Assembly (NCBI RefSeq): GCF_025847235.1
Contig: NZ_JAOZEW010000020.1
Coordinates: 1-64,000 of the forward strand
Length of the DNA: 64,000 nucleotides
Origin: Flavobacterium shii
GTDB taxonomy: Bacteria; Bacteroidota; Bacteroidia; Flavobacteriales; Flavobacteriaceae
Direction of reading: 5' to 3'
A model generated the notes under the pieces. The model was not told where the DNA came from. It saw only the letters and a list, made by a program, of their open reading frames with translations, and searched no databases. Positions 54,745-64,000 of this stretch are shown in pieces. Positions within the stretch are counted from its first letter, which is position 1. Every line of letters starts with the position of its first letter. The position numbers and the translations under genes are program-made.

Positions 54745-55113
54745 GGTCTAAAGTTAAGATTTTGTCCTTAACTAGAACTCCACGCTAAGTTAGCACATCC
54801 ATATTAGTAATGAAAAGAAAGAAAACATATTTTTCTCTTATAAAATCCTATACTCTTACCGCTGCCCGCTGCCATGAAAGAAGCATAAAGTCTATAAAAA
54901 TCATAATTCACAACTTATAAAAATCTTATGAAATCTGCTTCTGGATTACCTGAAGCAGTAAAATAATTTTAAACTTTTCTGGATTTAAATTTTATATTAG
55001 TACTTCTAAAACACCCGGCCGTGAAATTAAAAGCAGGCAGAATATAATAGTTCTTTTCATAATTTCTCTGCCAAAAAAACTACTTAAACAATCTAAAAAA
55101 ATTTCAAACAGTA

Positions 55114-55154
<41 letters not shown>

Positions 55155-55292
55155 GATGAACAGCTTAAACTTTTTTATTATGGAGGACTTCAGGAATGGA
55201 ATAACGTAAAAGAATATCTGATGGATACCTGTCTTACTGCTCACGACAATTATAAATCAACTCTAAATTATTTCGAGATTGAATACAATTAA
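55155..55292 (+). pseudogene. Unidentified gene fragment next to the microsatellite
   Basis: Directly after the AACT repeat, 45 codons read as plausible protein (QLKLFYYGGLQEWNNVKEYL, then TCLTAHDNYKSTLNYFEIEYN) up to a TAA at 55290-55292. There is no start codon because the repeat puts stops in every frame upstream. It looks like the C-terminus of a lost gene. I do not recognise the family. Confidence 0.35.
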
Positions 55293-55425
55293 AAAATAGG
55301 ACAAATCAATCAATTTCACAAATTAAACCTTATACTTACAGCATAAAGAAGAGTAGCAGTAAAAATACAATTCAAATAACTAAAAATAACTGGTTAGCCT
55401 TAAAAAATTGAGAGTTTTATTTTTA

Positions 55426-55444
55426 TGGCAACTTCGTGGCAACT
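55426..55444. promoter_or_regulatory. Paired TGGCAACT motifs beside the right repeat (possible recombinase arm sites)
   Basis: TGGCAACT occurs at 55426-55433 and 55437-55444, an 11-bp phase of one helical turn, 50 bp from the putative attR. Short in-phase direct repeats beside an att core are how tyrosine-recombinase arm sites usually look. No integrase gene remains to test the idea. Confidence 0.4.
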
Positions 55445-55493
55445 CAGGTTAAAAAAAAGAATAAATGCAGTATAGGCAAGGGTTTATGGCTTA

Positions 55494-55617
55494 AGGTTCG
55501 AATCCTGCTCTCCCCACGAAAAGGGGAAAAGAAGTAAAAAAGGCAACTTTATCAATCTTTTCAAAAAACCCGAAAAACGTGTTAAAACCTACAAATCCAA
55601 GGATTCGCAGGTTTTTT
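55494..55617 (+). repeat. Direct repeat, right copy (putative attR): tRNA-Tyr 3' end plus terminator
   Basis: Matches 14712-14837 from the tRNA T-arm to the terminator T-run with a few substitutions and a shorter A-run. There is no tRNA 5' half here, so this copy is not a functional gene. Weaker similarity continues for about 35 bp beyond. Confidence 0.85.
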
Positions 55618-55881
55618 GCATTTAAGGCAGTTTTCAAACTTTATAAAAATGGGATCAGGTGCAAAAGTTGGGTATTAAAGTTCTTCTAATACTGCAAAAA
55701 AACAATAAATATGTTGTTTCATTTTAGAATTTGCAACCAAATAAAAAAATAATTTCTGAATTTATTTTGTAAATTTGAGTTTAGCATCTATCTGAATATT
55801 ATCTTTTTTAGAAAGTGCACCAGCCCCCCATTAATATTATTTAATACGATCGTTTAACTGCCTGTCTATTAATTTTAGCCT

Positions 55882-58800
55882 ATGGAACAATCTATACTAT
55901 TTAGGGACTCTTTAAAAAAAAATATTCTAGCGACACTTATCGTTTTTTTATATTCTATAAATTCATTTAGTCAAAACTGTTCTATAAATGCTGGTGTACT
56001 TAATGTCACTATATGTGCAACAGATTCTTTAATCCTTTCCGGAAACTCTCCATCTCCTATTACTGGCAATGTGTTGTGGACACAAATATCGGGCCCTACG
56101 GTAGTTATAGACTCTCCTAATAGCCCAACAACAACAGTTGGTGGTTATACTGGTGGCAATACTTATATTTTTAGATATAGCGCAACTTGCGGTGACGGAA
56201 TAGCAACTTATCAGGACAAAGTTGTTAATGTACAACCCATTACAATTGCAAATGCTGGTAATAATATATCTAGTTGTCCTAACGGTAACGGAACACTTAC
56301 GATTATGGCAAATGCACCAAAAAATTCAGGCGAAACTGGATTTTGGGACATAGTAGGGGCTAATAATGCTGGAGTTGTAATTAATTTTCCAAACCTACCT
56401 ACGTCAACGATTACATTACCACAAACTAGTTGTGGTACAAGTACTCTTGAGTGGGTTATAGAAGGTCCTGAATATTCGCCAGGGCAACGATGCCGAACTT
56501 CATCACAAATTACAGTTACTAATTATGGTGGAGTTACTCCAGTTACTGCTGGTACAGATCAAGTCTTGAGTAATTGCTACACTACAACACAAACTACAAA
56601 TCTTACGGGGTCTTACGGAGGATGTAACATAAACGGACAAGTTGGTTTATGGACATTTGTAAGTGGACCTAATACGCCAACAATTGGTACTCCAAACTCT
56701 AATAAAACTCAAGTATCTAACCTTGTTCAAGGTATCTATACTTTTAGATGGTCTGTTACAGGACCATGTGCATCTGGAAATGATTTGGTTACGATTACAG
56801 TTCCTGCTGCAACGCAAAATGTAACTACTTTGCCAGGTGGTGATGAAAATATATATTTCTGTAATAATACCATTACTCAGGTTACGCTTATAGCGCAAAC
56901 GCCTTTGTATACTGGTGAAACTGTGCTTTGGACACAAATAGCGGGAGATCCTGGTGCTATGATTGTTTCCCCTACTAATTCTACAACATTAGTTACTAAT
57001 ATATCAAATGCAGGAAATCCTTATAAATTTAGATATACACTAACTAATAATAACACAGGTTGTGTTTTTACCAAAGATTATAATGTGCAGTATAATGGGG
57101 CATCAAGAACTATTGTAGCTAATAATGGTAATGATCTGGTGGGTAGTTGTAATGCAACCGTATTTACGATTCCCCTTACGGTTACAGGAACAGGCGTAAA
57201 TCAATACAGGATTGTAAGTGGCCCAAGTACTTCGCCATTAGGCCCATTCCCTACTGCTTTGCAAGATATTGGAAATTCTTTGACCCTTACCCTTACTTCT
57301 TCGGGAGAATATAGTGTGGAGTTTATTAGGAGCCAAAATGGATCTCCTGTAAATTGTGATTTCGGATTTGATTCGTTATCTATCTTAGTTTCAGGGGCTG
57401 CAATACCTTCAAATGCAGGTTCAAACGTGAGTTTGCCTTGTGGAGACACAACAACAACGTTATCTGGAGTAGCAACCGATGATGGTATGCACTTTTGGAG
57501 CCAGTTAAGTGGCCCCAATACCGCGGTTATTGCAGATAATTTTGCTGTAGATACACAAATAAGCGGTCTTATTCCTGGATCATACGTTTTTGAATATATA
57601 ACAAAAGGTGGTGGTGCAACATGTGGTTTTTCTGTGGCTACAGTAACAATATATGTTTCGGCAAGTAACCTTGGTACAATCGATGCAGGACTCGATCAGG
57701 TAGTTTGTGCAAACTCTCAAGTAACTCTGGCTGCCTCACCTCCACTGAGTGGTGAAGTCGGAGAATGGAGTCAGGTATCAGGCCCTAATATAGTTATATT
57801 TTCTAGTCTTAATGATCCTAATGCTGTTGTTACAGGTTTTGCAACAACTTCATCTGCATACGTATTTCAATGGACAGTATCTTATCTTCATCCAGGTCCA
57901 GCCTGTAGTGCATCAATTTCTGATTTAGTTACGATTACAACAAACAACGCTCTCGCTCCGTCAAATTCTAATGCAGGTCCTAATGCTTGTTATCCTTCTG
58001 GCACCAGTACTTTTAATCTTGGTGGTAATACGCCTACTCTAACAGAAACTGGAACCTGGACTGTAACTCCTACGACTGGAGTTGTAATTACTAATCCAAA
58101 CGATCCTAATACAATGGTAACTGTTCCCGGAAATGGAACGTACGTTTTTACATGGGCTATTGAAACGTCTACTAGACTATGCGACCCTAACAAAAGTAGT
58201 GTTTCTGTAACTATTGCAGATACTCCTCCAGAAGCTAATGCTGGACCAGATCAGGAAATATGTGGAAAAGTAATTACGATGGCTGCAACAGCCAGTAGTG
58301 GTGGTGTTGGAACTTGGACAAGAATTTCAGGTCCCGGAAACTATAGCATAAGCGATGAGCATGATCCAAATGCTGTTTTTACCTTTACTTATAGTGGATC
58401 TTACATATTTAGATGGACTATAAATGCTGATGTTTGTGGTGTTGCCTTTGATGATGTAACAGTATCCGTGGGGATTCCTCCTCATACTGCTGTAGCAGGG
58501 CCAGATCAATATGTTTGTAACAACACTAGTGTTACCATGGCTGGAAATAGCTATGATAGCTTTTTTGAAAGCGGACAATGGACTTTACTTACAGGAGCAC
58601 CTAATCAACCAAATATCGTAAATCCATCTAATCGAAATACTGTTATTAATGGACTTGTAGCGGGTACTTATATTTTTAGATGGACTATTTTGGCAAAAAA
58701 TATTTATTTATGTTCAGGTAGTTTTGATGATATGACTGTTGTCGTTTCTCCTGCTGCAAATGCTGGATCTGATCAGTCATATTGCGATGTAACCAGTGTA

Positions 58801-61800
58801 CAACTTATAGGAAATAATAATTCTAACGGAACCTGGGTTCTTACCAGTACAACCGGAAACGTAAATGATGTTGTCATTACTCAATCTCCACCAGATAGCT
58901 ATATCGCAAATGCTACTGTTGTACCTGGTAATAGTTATGTTTTTACTTATATGACTAATGGTATTACTTTTCCTGACAGTTCAGTTTGTGCAGGATCATC
59001 AGATTCCGTAAATATTACTATTTTTAGCGGAGCCAGTGTAGATCCAAATGCAGGACCAGATCAAATTTTATGTATTCAGGATGTTGGCGGTACTACTACT
59101 TTAGCTGGAAACATCCCTCCTCCCGATGTTAGCTTGGCTCAATGGCGTTTTGCTTATCAACCTTCAGGAAGCGTAGCTGTTATTGATACTCCTACTGCTC
59201 CACAAAGTACAGTCTCAGGTTTAACGGTACCAGGACTTTATATTTTAGAATGGGTATTTGAGAGTAATAGCTGCCGAACATTATCTGATATTGTTCGAAT
59301 AGAGATGAATGCTGCACCAAGCACTGCAAATGCAGGCCCTGATGATACCGCTGCCTGTCAGACAACGTATAAAACTGCTGCAGTACCACCTACTGTAGGT
59401 ATCGGAACGTGGTCTTTTGCCAATGCAACAGATGATCCCTCTGTGGGCGCTGTGGTAATAGATAGCCCAAACAGCCCTGTAACTACTTTATCAAATATTA
59501 CAACCTTAGGAACATATATTTTAACCTGGACAGTAACAAACGGGCCATTTACTAATCCGTCTTTATGCCAGCCTACCTCAGATACTGTTCAGATAACTTT
59601 TAATGACATACCTCCATCTATTGCCAATGCTGGCCCTGATCAAGAGTTATGTGATGTTACGCTTGCTACTATGAATGCAGTCGCTGTAACTTCAGGTTTA
59701 GGAACTTGGACACAAGCTCCTGGTGGTCCTAATATAGCCACTATTGCATCACCTAATAACGAAAAATCCTTAATGCTAGGATTGATTCCTGGAACGTATG
59801 AGTTTTTATGGACAACTACGACTCTTAATTTAAACGGATGTATCTCTCAGGATTCTGTTAAAATTACAATATATCAATTACCATCAACGGCTAATGCTGG
59901 TCCAGACCAGATCATACCACAATTTTCGCCTGTAAATTTAAATGCTGTTCCACCAACTGTAGGAACTGGAGTTTGGACTCAGGTTTCTGGTCCAACAGTA
60001 ATTGGGTTTGATGATAATACATCTCCAACAACTGCAATTGCAGGAACGATCTCAGGAACTTATGTGTTACAATGGACTGTGACTAATGGCAATTGTGCCG
60101 TTTCTATAGATACTGTTACACTAACTATTCTTGCCGTTGCTGATCTTGAATTAACTAAAACGGTTACGCCTACTAAAGGAAGTGCAGGTGATGTTGTGAC
60201 CTTTAATGTTCAGATTTTTAATAACAATTCACTGGGTGGTACAGTCGATGCTACAGGTGTAGCGGTTCGCGATTATCTTCCTATTGGTTATACCATAGTA
60301 CCGGGTTCTGTTAATCTGGCTGGTCAGTACAATATTGGTGATAATACGATTTTATGGTCTAATCTAATGGTTCCTAATGGAGGCAGAATAAACTTAACTT
60401 TTAAAGCGACTATCAATTCAACAGGATCTTATGTAAATGTTGCCGAGATTGTTGCTTCAGATCAATTTGACCCAGATAGTACGCCAAATAATCATATACC
60501 TAGTGAAGATGATCAGGATTCAGCTGCTATAATACTAGACATTGTCGATTTATCGCTTGCCAAATCAGTTTCACCTACAGTAGTAAGTATCAATGATAAT
60601 GTAGTATTCACTATTAGTGTTACCAATAGTGGTCCTAATAACGGTAGCGGAATAACTGTTCTTGATAAATTGCCTATAGGATATACTTACGTGAGCGACA
60701 ATGGTGCTGGCAAATATAACAATAGTACTGGAATCTGGAATATAGGGAATCTTAATAATGGAAACTCTATTTCGCTTCAAATTACTGCAAAGGTTAATGT
60801 GGCAACTGCTGCCAATTATAAAAATATTGCCGAGATTAAAACTGCGCGTCAGCTTGATCCAGATAGTACTCCTGGTAACGGATTGCCAGAGGATGATATG
60901 GATGATGCTTCTATAACTTTAAAAATGGCAGATTTAGAACTTAGTAAAGCAGTATTGCCTACAAGTGCAGCTGCTGGCGATGTAGTAGGTTTTACCCTCA
61001 CTCTTGTAAATAAAGGCCCGGGGAATGCCACTGGAGTAAGTGTACAAGATGTTATTCCGGTTGGCTATACATTGGTTCCGGGATCAGTATCCAGTGGCGG
61101 AACATATCAGGTAGCTAATGCAACACTTGAGTGGAAAAACCTAATATTACCTAATGGAGGAACTACAAGCCTTACTTTTAATGCAACTGTAAACCCTACA
61201 GGGAATTATTTAAATACGGCTCAGGTAACAGCAAGTGATTTACTTGACCCTGATAGTACACCTAATAATGATGATGGTGATCAGAGTGAAGATGATGAAG
61301 CTAATGCCAAAATTACCTTTATTGGCCCATCTGCAGATTTGTCTTTGATTAAAAATGTAGTTGCAGGAAATTCAACTCCATTGATAGGAAGTCAAATTTC
61401 TTTTGAACTTATTATTACTAATAGTGGACCAAACAATGCTACAGGGGTTCAAGTACAAGATTTGTTACCTTCTGGATACGAATTTACAAACTATAGCTCA
61501 TCTGCTGGTCTTTATGATGATGTTACAGGTTTTTGGAATGTTGGTAGTATTGATACGGGAGTTTCAGAATCTCTTATTATTGATGCAAAAGTTCTACCTA
61601 CAGGAACTTATTTAAATACAACTCAGGTTACAGCAAGTGATTTGCCTGATCCTGACAGTACACCAAATAATGATGACGGTAATCAGAATGAAGATGATGA
61701 AGATAGCGTGTTTATTAATCCGATTCAGCCTTTTACAGATTTATCATTAACTAAAACGGTTAATAATGCAACACCTTTAGTTGGTTCACAAGTTACTTTT

Positions 61801-64000
61801 GAAGTGATAGTAACCAATAATGGTCCTCAAGATAATACAGGTGTACAAGTAACCGATTTGATTCCAGATGGATACACCTATAATGCATTTACAATTTCGA
61901 CAGGAACTTATAATCCGACAACTGGATTATGGATTATTGGTAATTTAATCAACGGAAAATCAGAAACATTGCAAATTACAGCAACTGTAAAAGCCGCAGG
62001 AGATTATCTTAATATTGCTGAAGTAACTGCAGCTGGTCTTCCTGATCCTAACTCTACACCAAATAATGGAGTGCCAACAGAGAACGATTATGCAACGGCA
62101 ACTATAATCCCAGTAAGACAGTCTTCGGATTTATCATTAACAAAAACGGTAAACAATCCATCACCAATAATTGGCTCGCAAGTTACTTTTGAAATTGTAG
62201 TGACCAATAATGGTCCCCAAGATAATACAGGTGTACAAGTAACCGATTTATTACCTTCAGGGTATACCTACAACGGATTTACTGTTTCAAGAGGAACATT
62301 TAATGCTACAACAGGATTATGGATAGTTGGTAATTTAGCTAACGGTACATCAGAAACATTGCAAATTACAGCAACTGTAAAACCAACAGGAGATTATCTT
62401 AATATTGCCGAAGTAACAGCAGCAGATCTTCCGGATCCTAACTCTACACCAAATAGCGGAATACCAACTGAAAACGATTATGCAACGGCAACAGTAATAC
62501 CAACGATTCTGGCTTCTGATTTATCTTTGACTAAAAAAGTAAACAATCCAACACCTTTAGTTGGTTCTCAAGTTACTTTTGAGGTTGTAGTAACCAATAA
62601 TGGGCCAGAAGACAATACAGGTGTACAAGTAACCGATTTAATGCCTTCAGGATATAGTTATAAAGGATTTACAGTTTCTACAGGAACTTATGATTCAGTA
62701 ACAGGAATATGGACAGTTGGTAATTTGATTAACGGAAAATCAGAAACGCTACAAATAATAGCAACTGTAAACCCAACAGGAGTTTATACAAATATTGCTG
62801 AAGTAACTGCAGCAGGTCTTCCCGACCCTAACTCTACTCCAAATAACGGAGTACCAACAGAAAATGATTATGCGACTGTAACGACTACTCCAAGTAATCA
62901 GGCGGCAAACTTATCATTAACTAAAACTGTAGACAAATCAAGTCAGTTAATTGGTAATCAGGTTACTTTTGAGGTGATTATAACTAATAGTGGACCTCAA
63001 AATACTGCAGGAGTTGTGGTAACCGACTTATTACCTTCAGGATATACTTATAGCAGTTTTACAGCTACCAAGGGAACTTATAATAAGAATAACGGAAAAT
63101 GGAATATTGGATCTTTAGTAAATGGAGATTCACAAACATTACAAATTACAGCCGTTGTAAACGCAACAGGTAATTATGTAAATGTTGCAGAAGTTACAGC
63201 GAGTAATTTACCAGATCCTAATTCGACCCCTAATAACGGAGATATAACCGAGGATGATTATGCAACAGCTGTAGTTACTCCTACTAGCCCTGTAGCCGAT
63301 TTATCTCTTGTAAAAACGGTATTAGGAGGCAATTTAAATCCAGTATTTGGCTCAACAGTTACTTTTGAAATTACGGTAAGAAATAGTGGCCCACAAACAG
63401 CAACTGGCGTAAAAGTAATTGATTTACTACCAAGCGGATATGAATACATTACCTATAGCTCAACAGTTGGGCAATATCTTAACACGACTGGAATTTGGGA
63501 TGTTGGAACCATTACAAATGATAGCGCAGCATCTTTATTTGTTACTGCAAAAGTAAATAATACTGGAAATTATGCCAACACCTCAGAAGTTTATGCATCA
63601 AACGAATCAGATCCAAACAGTACGCCAAATAATAATGTTCCAGGCGAAGATGATATTTCTACCGTAACCCTTATTCCTGTTGCTGCTGTTGCAGATCTTT
63701 CGCTAGAGAAAAAAGTAGTTAATAATATTCTTACTCCAAATGCAGGATCTCTAATTACTTTCTCGATTACCGTAACCAATTCAGGACCTAGTACAGCAAC
63801 TGGTGTAACTATTAAAGATATATTGCCTCCAGGATATGATTATGTATTTTATAATGCAACTTCAGGAAGTTATAATCGAGTTAACGGAATTTGGTCGCCA
63901 GGAACAATACTAGCTGGGAACAGTCATAGTTTGTTAATCAATGTGTATGTGAAAAATCCAACTGGAGCTGCAAATGAATACCTTAATATTGCCGAAATAA
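55882..64000 (+). CDS. Giant surface adhesin with PKD-like and DUF11 repeats, 3' end outside window
   Basis: The frame is open from the ATG at 55882 to the right edge (2706 codons; frame checked at several points). A signal-type hydrophobic segment (about 17-33, ending FSQ) precedes about 15 PKD/Ig-like modules of roughly 90 residues, marked by GxWTQxSGP and YxFxWT strands and frequently by the NAGPDQ-x-x-C linker. From residue 1421 on come DUF11 modules of about 130 residues, ten visible, each starting D-L-S-L-x-K-x-V and ending PDPNSTPNNG. This is a secreted, cell-surface stalk or adhesin and probably a T9SS substrate. It begins 265 bp beyond the right repeat, so it probably belongs to the chromosome next to the island. 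Minus-strand frames within it are shadows. Confidence 0.9.
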   Translation, partial: MEQSILFRDSLKKNILATLIVFLYSINSFSQNCSINAGVLNVTICATDSLILSGNSPSPITGNVLWTQISGPTVVIDSPNSPTTTVGGYTGGNTYIFRYSATCGDGIATYQDKVVNVQPITIANAGNNISSCPNGNGTLTIMANAPKNSGETGFWDIVGANNAGVVINFPNLPTSTITLPQTSCGTSTLEWVIEGPEYSPGQRCRTSSQITVTNYGGVTPVTAGTDQVLSNCYTTTQTTNLTGSYGGCNINGQVGLWTFVSGPNTPTIGTPNSNKTQVSNLVQGIYTFRWSVTGPCASGNDLVTITVPAATQNVTTLPGGDENIYFCNNTITQVTLIAQTPLYTGETVLWTQIAGDPGAMIVSPTNSTTLVTNISNAGNPYKFRYTLTNNNTGCVFTKDYNVQYNGASRTIVANNGNDLVGSCNATVFTIPLTVTGTGVNQYRIVSGPSTSPLGPFPTALQDIGNSLTLTLTSSGEYSVEFIRSQNGSPVNCDFGFDSLSILVSGAAIPSNAGSNVSLPCGDTTTTLSGVATDDGMHFWSQLSGPNTAVIADNFAVDTQISGLIPGSYVFEYITKGGGATCGFSVATVTIYVSASNLGTIDAGLDQVVCANSQVTLAASPPLSGEVGEWSQVSGPNIVIFSSLNDPNAVVTGFATTSSAYVFQWTVSYLHPGPACSASISDLVTITTNNALAPSNSNAGPNACYPSGTSTFNLGGNTPTLTETGTWTVTPTTGVVITNPNDPNTMVTVPGNGTYVFTWAIETSTRLCDPNKSSVSVTIADTPPEANAGPDQEICGKVITMAATASSGGVGTWTRISGPGNYSISDEHDPNAVFTFTYSGSYIFRWTINADVCGVAFDDVTVSVGIPPHTAVAGPDQYVCNNTSVTMAGNSYDSFFESGQWTLLTGAPNQPNIVNPSNRNTVINGLVAGTYIFRWTILAKNIYLCSGSFDDMTVVVSPAANAGSDQSYCDVTSVQLIGNNNSNGTWVLTSTTGNVNDVVITQSPPDSYIANATVVPGNSYVFTYMTNGITFPDSSVCAGSSDSVNITIFSGASVDPNAGPDQILCIQDVGGTTTLAGNIPPPDVSLAQWRFAYQPSGSVAVIDTPTAPQSTVSGLTVPGLYILEWVFESNSCRTLSDIVRIEMNAAPSTANAGPDDTAACQTTYKTAAVPPTVGIGTWSFANATDDPSVGAVVIDSPNSPVTTLSNITTLGTYILTWTVTNGPFTNPSLCQPTSDTVQITFNDIPPSIANAGPDQELCDVTLATMNAVAVTSGLGTWTQAPGGPNIATIASPNNEKSLMLGLIPGTYEFLWTTTTLNLNGCISQDSVKITIYQLPSTANAGPDQIIPQFSPVNLNAVPPTVGTGVWTQVSGPTVIGFDDNTSPTTAIAGTISGTYVLQWTVTNGNCAVSIDTVTLTILAVADLELTKTVTPTKGSAGDVVTFNVQIFNNNSLGGTVDATGVAVRDYLPIGYTIVPGSVNLAGQYNIGDNTILWSNLMVPNGGRINLTFKATINSTGSYVNVAEIVASDQFDPDSTPNNHIPSEDDQDSAAIILDIVDLSLAKSVSPTVVSINDNVVFTISVTNSGPNNGSGITVLDKLPIGYTYVSDNGAGKYNNSTGIWNIGNLNNGNSISLQITAKVNVATAANYKNIAEIKTARQLDPDSTPGNGLPEDDMDDASITLKMADLELSKAVLPTSAAAGDVVGFTLTLVNKGPGNATGVSVQDVIPVGYTLVPGSVSSGGTYQVANATLEWKNLILPNGGTTSLTFNATVNPTGNYLNTAQVTASDLLDPDSTPNNDDGDQSEDDEANAKITFIGPSADLSLIKNVVAGNSTPLIGSQISFELIITNSGPNNATGVQVQDLLPSGYEFTNYSSSAGLYDDVTGFWNVGSIDTGVSESLIIDAKVLPTGTYLNTTQVTASDLPDPDSTPNNDDGNQNEDDEDSVFINPIQPFTDLSLTKTVNNATPLVGSQVTFEVIVTNNGPQDNTGVQVTDLIPDGYTYNAFTISTGTYNPTTGLWIIGNLINGKSETLQITATVKAAGDYLNIAEVTAAGLPDPNSTPNNGVPTENDYATATIIPVRQSSDLSLTKTVNNPSPIIGSQVTFEIVVTNNGPQDNTGVQVTDLLPSGYTYNGFTVSRGTFNATTGLWIVGNLANGTSETLQITATVKPTGDYLNIAEVTAADLPDPNSTPNSGIPTENDYATATVIPTILASDLSLTKKVNNPTPLVGSQVTFEVVVTNNGPEDNTGVQVTDLMPSGYSYKGFTVSTGTYDSVTGIWTVGNLINGKSETLQIIATVNPTGVYTNIAEVTAAGLPDPNSTPNNGVPTENDYATVTTTPSNQAANLSLTKTVDKSSQLIGNQVTFEVIITNSGPQNTAGVVVTDLLPSGYTYSSFTATKGTYNKNNGKWNIGSLVNGDSQTLQITAVVNATGNYVNVAEVTASNLPDPNSTPNNGDITEDDYATAVVTPTSPVADLSLVKTVLGGNLNPVFGSTVTFEITVRNSGPQTATGVKVIDLLPSGYEYITYSSTVGQYLNTTGIWDVGTITNDSAASLFVTAKVNNTGNYANTSEVYASNESDPNSTPNNNVPGEDDISTVTLIPVAAVADLSLEKKVVNNILTPNAGSLITFSITVTNSGPSTATGVTIKDILPPGYDYVFYNATSGSYNRVNGIWSPGTILAGNSHSLLINVYVKNPTGAANEYLNIAEI
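60142..64000 (+). repeat. Tandem DUF11 coding repeats (about 390-400 bp)
   Basis: Ten repeat starts are visible near 60142, 60547, 60933, 61339, 61738, 62128, 62518, 62908, 63298 and 63694. Units five to eight are much more alike than the rest, sharing long runs such as GTGTACAAGTAACCGATTTA. This points to recent duplication or gene conversion inside the array. Confidence 0.85.

Larger units (their letters stand above)
53560..54790 (-). mobile_element. IS3-family (IS150-like) insertion sequence, inactive
   Basis: orfA (54744-54448) and orfB (54448-53570) are in the usual order, with the orfA stop overlapping the orfB start (TGATG). The outer ends are approximate: I could not find clean terminal inverted repeats or a target duplication. 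orfB carries an in-frame TAA. It lies about 700 bp inside the right edge of the putative island. Confidence 0.7.

Noticed and set aside
54991..55072. Short minus-strand frame starting like a signal peptide (MKRTIIFCLLLIS)
   Set aside because: It stops after about 22 codons and nothing recognisable follows; it may be the start of a lost gene, but the support is too thin to list.
55868..64000. Several minus-strand open frames within the right adhesin
   Set aside because: All are short and antisense to one uninterrupted repeat-built coding frame.

Overview
The window comes from a member of the Bacteroidota, most likely Flavobacterium or a close relative. The evidence is low G+C flanking DNA, several promoters with the Bacteroidota -7 element TAnnTTTG, SusC/SusD outer-membrane machinery, a hybrid two-component regulator, a type IX secretion (T9SS) C-terminal sorting domain, and large repeat-built surface proteins.

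Layout. (1) 1-2729, minus: the N-terminal part of a secreted repeat protein that runs off the left edge. (2) 3.5-11.6 kb, minus: housekeeping genes (fatty acid hydroxylase-like membrane protein, glutamate dehydrogenase behind a Cys-rich leader peptide and terminator, 2OG-Fe(II) oxygenase), then a compact run of small proteins, a YchJ-like protein, a VWA protein and a MoxR-type AAA ATPase. (3) 11.7-14.6 kb, plus: a small hypothetical protein, a J-domain/KTSC protein, a thioredoxin-family gene split by an in-frame TGA, and two decayed copies of that gene's 3' end. (4) 14654-14734: tRNA-Tyr. (5) 14.7-55.6 kb: a region bounded by two direct copies of the tRNA-Tyr 3' end plus its terminator (14712-14837 and 55494-55617). 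I read this as a roughly 41-kb genomic island. (6) 55882-64000, plus: the start of a giant adhesin made of PKD-like and then DUF11 repeats, running off the right edge.

The island carries a polysaccharide utilization locus, nearly all on the minus strand, whose contents point to xyloglucan. SusC, SusD and a surface glycan-binding lipoprotein would bind and import oligosaccharides. A BACON-GH5 lipoprotein, a GH44 with a T9SS tail and a broken GH74 are the backbone-cleaving candidates. A PA14-containing GH31 alpha-xylosidase, a GH3, several GH43, a GH51, a GH27, a retaining-type GH97 and a miniature GH127 would strip side chains, and a hybrid two-component sensor would control the set.

The locus is visibly decaying. 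The GH2, GH74, one GH43, one GH3 and a second GH97 are truncated, frameshifted or interrupted, and IS3, IS21 and ISAon1-like remnants sit near its edges. No intact integrase is present. Bases and frames were read by eye; family calls rest on recognised motifs and not on database searches.
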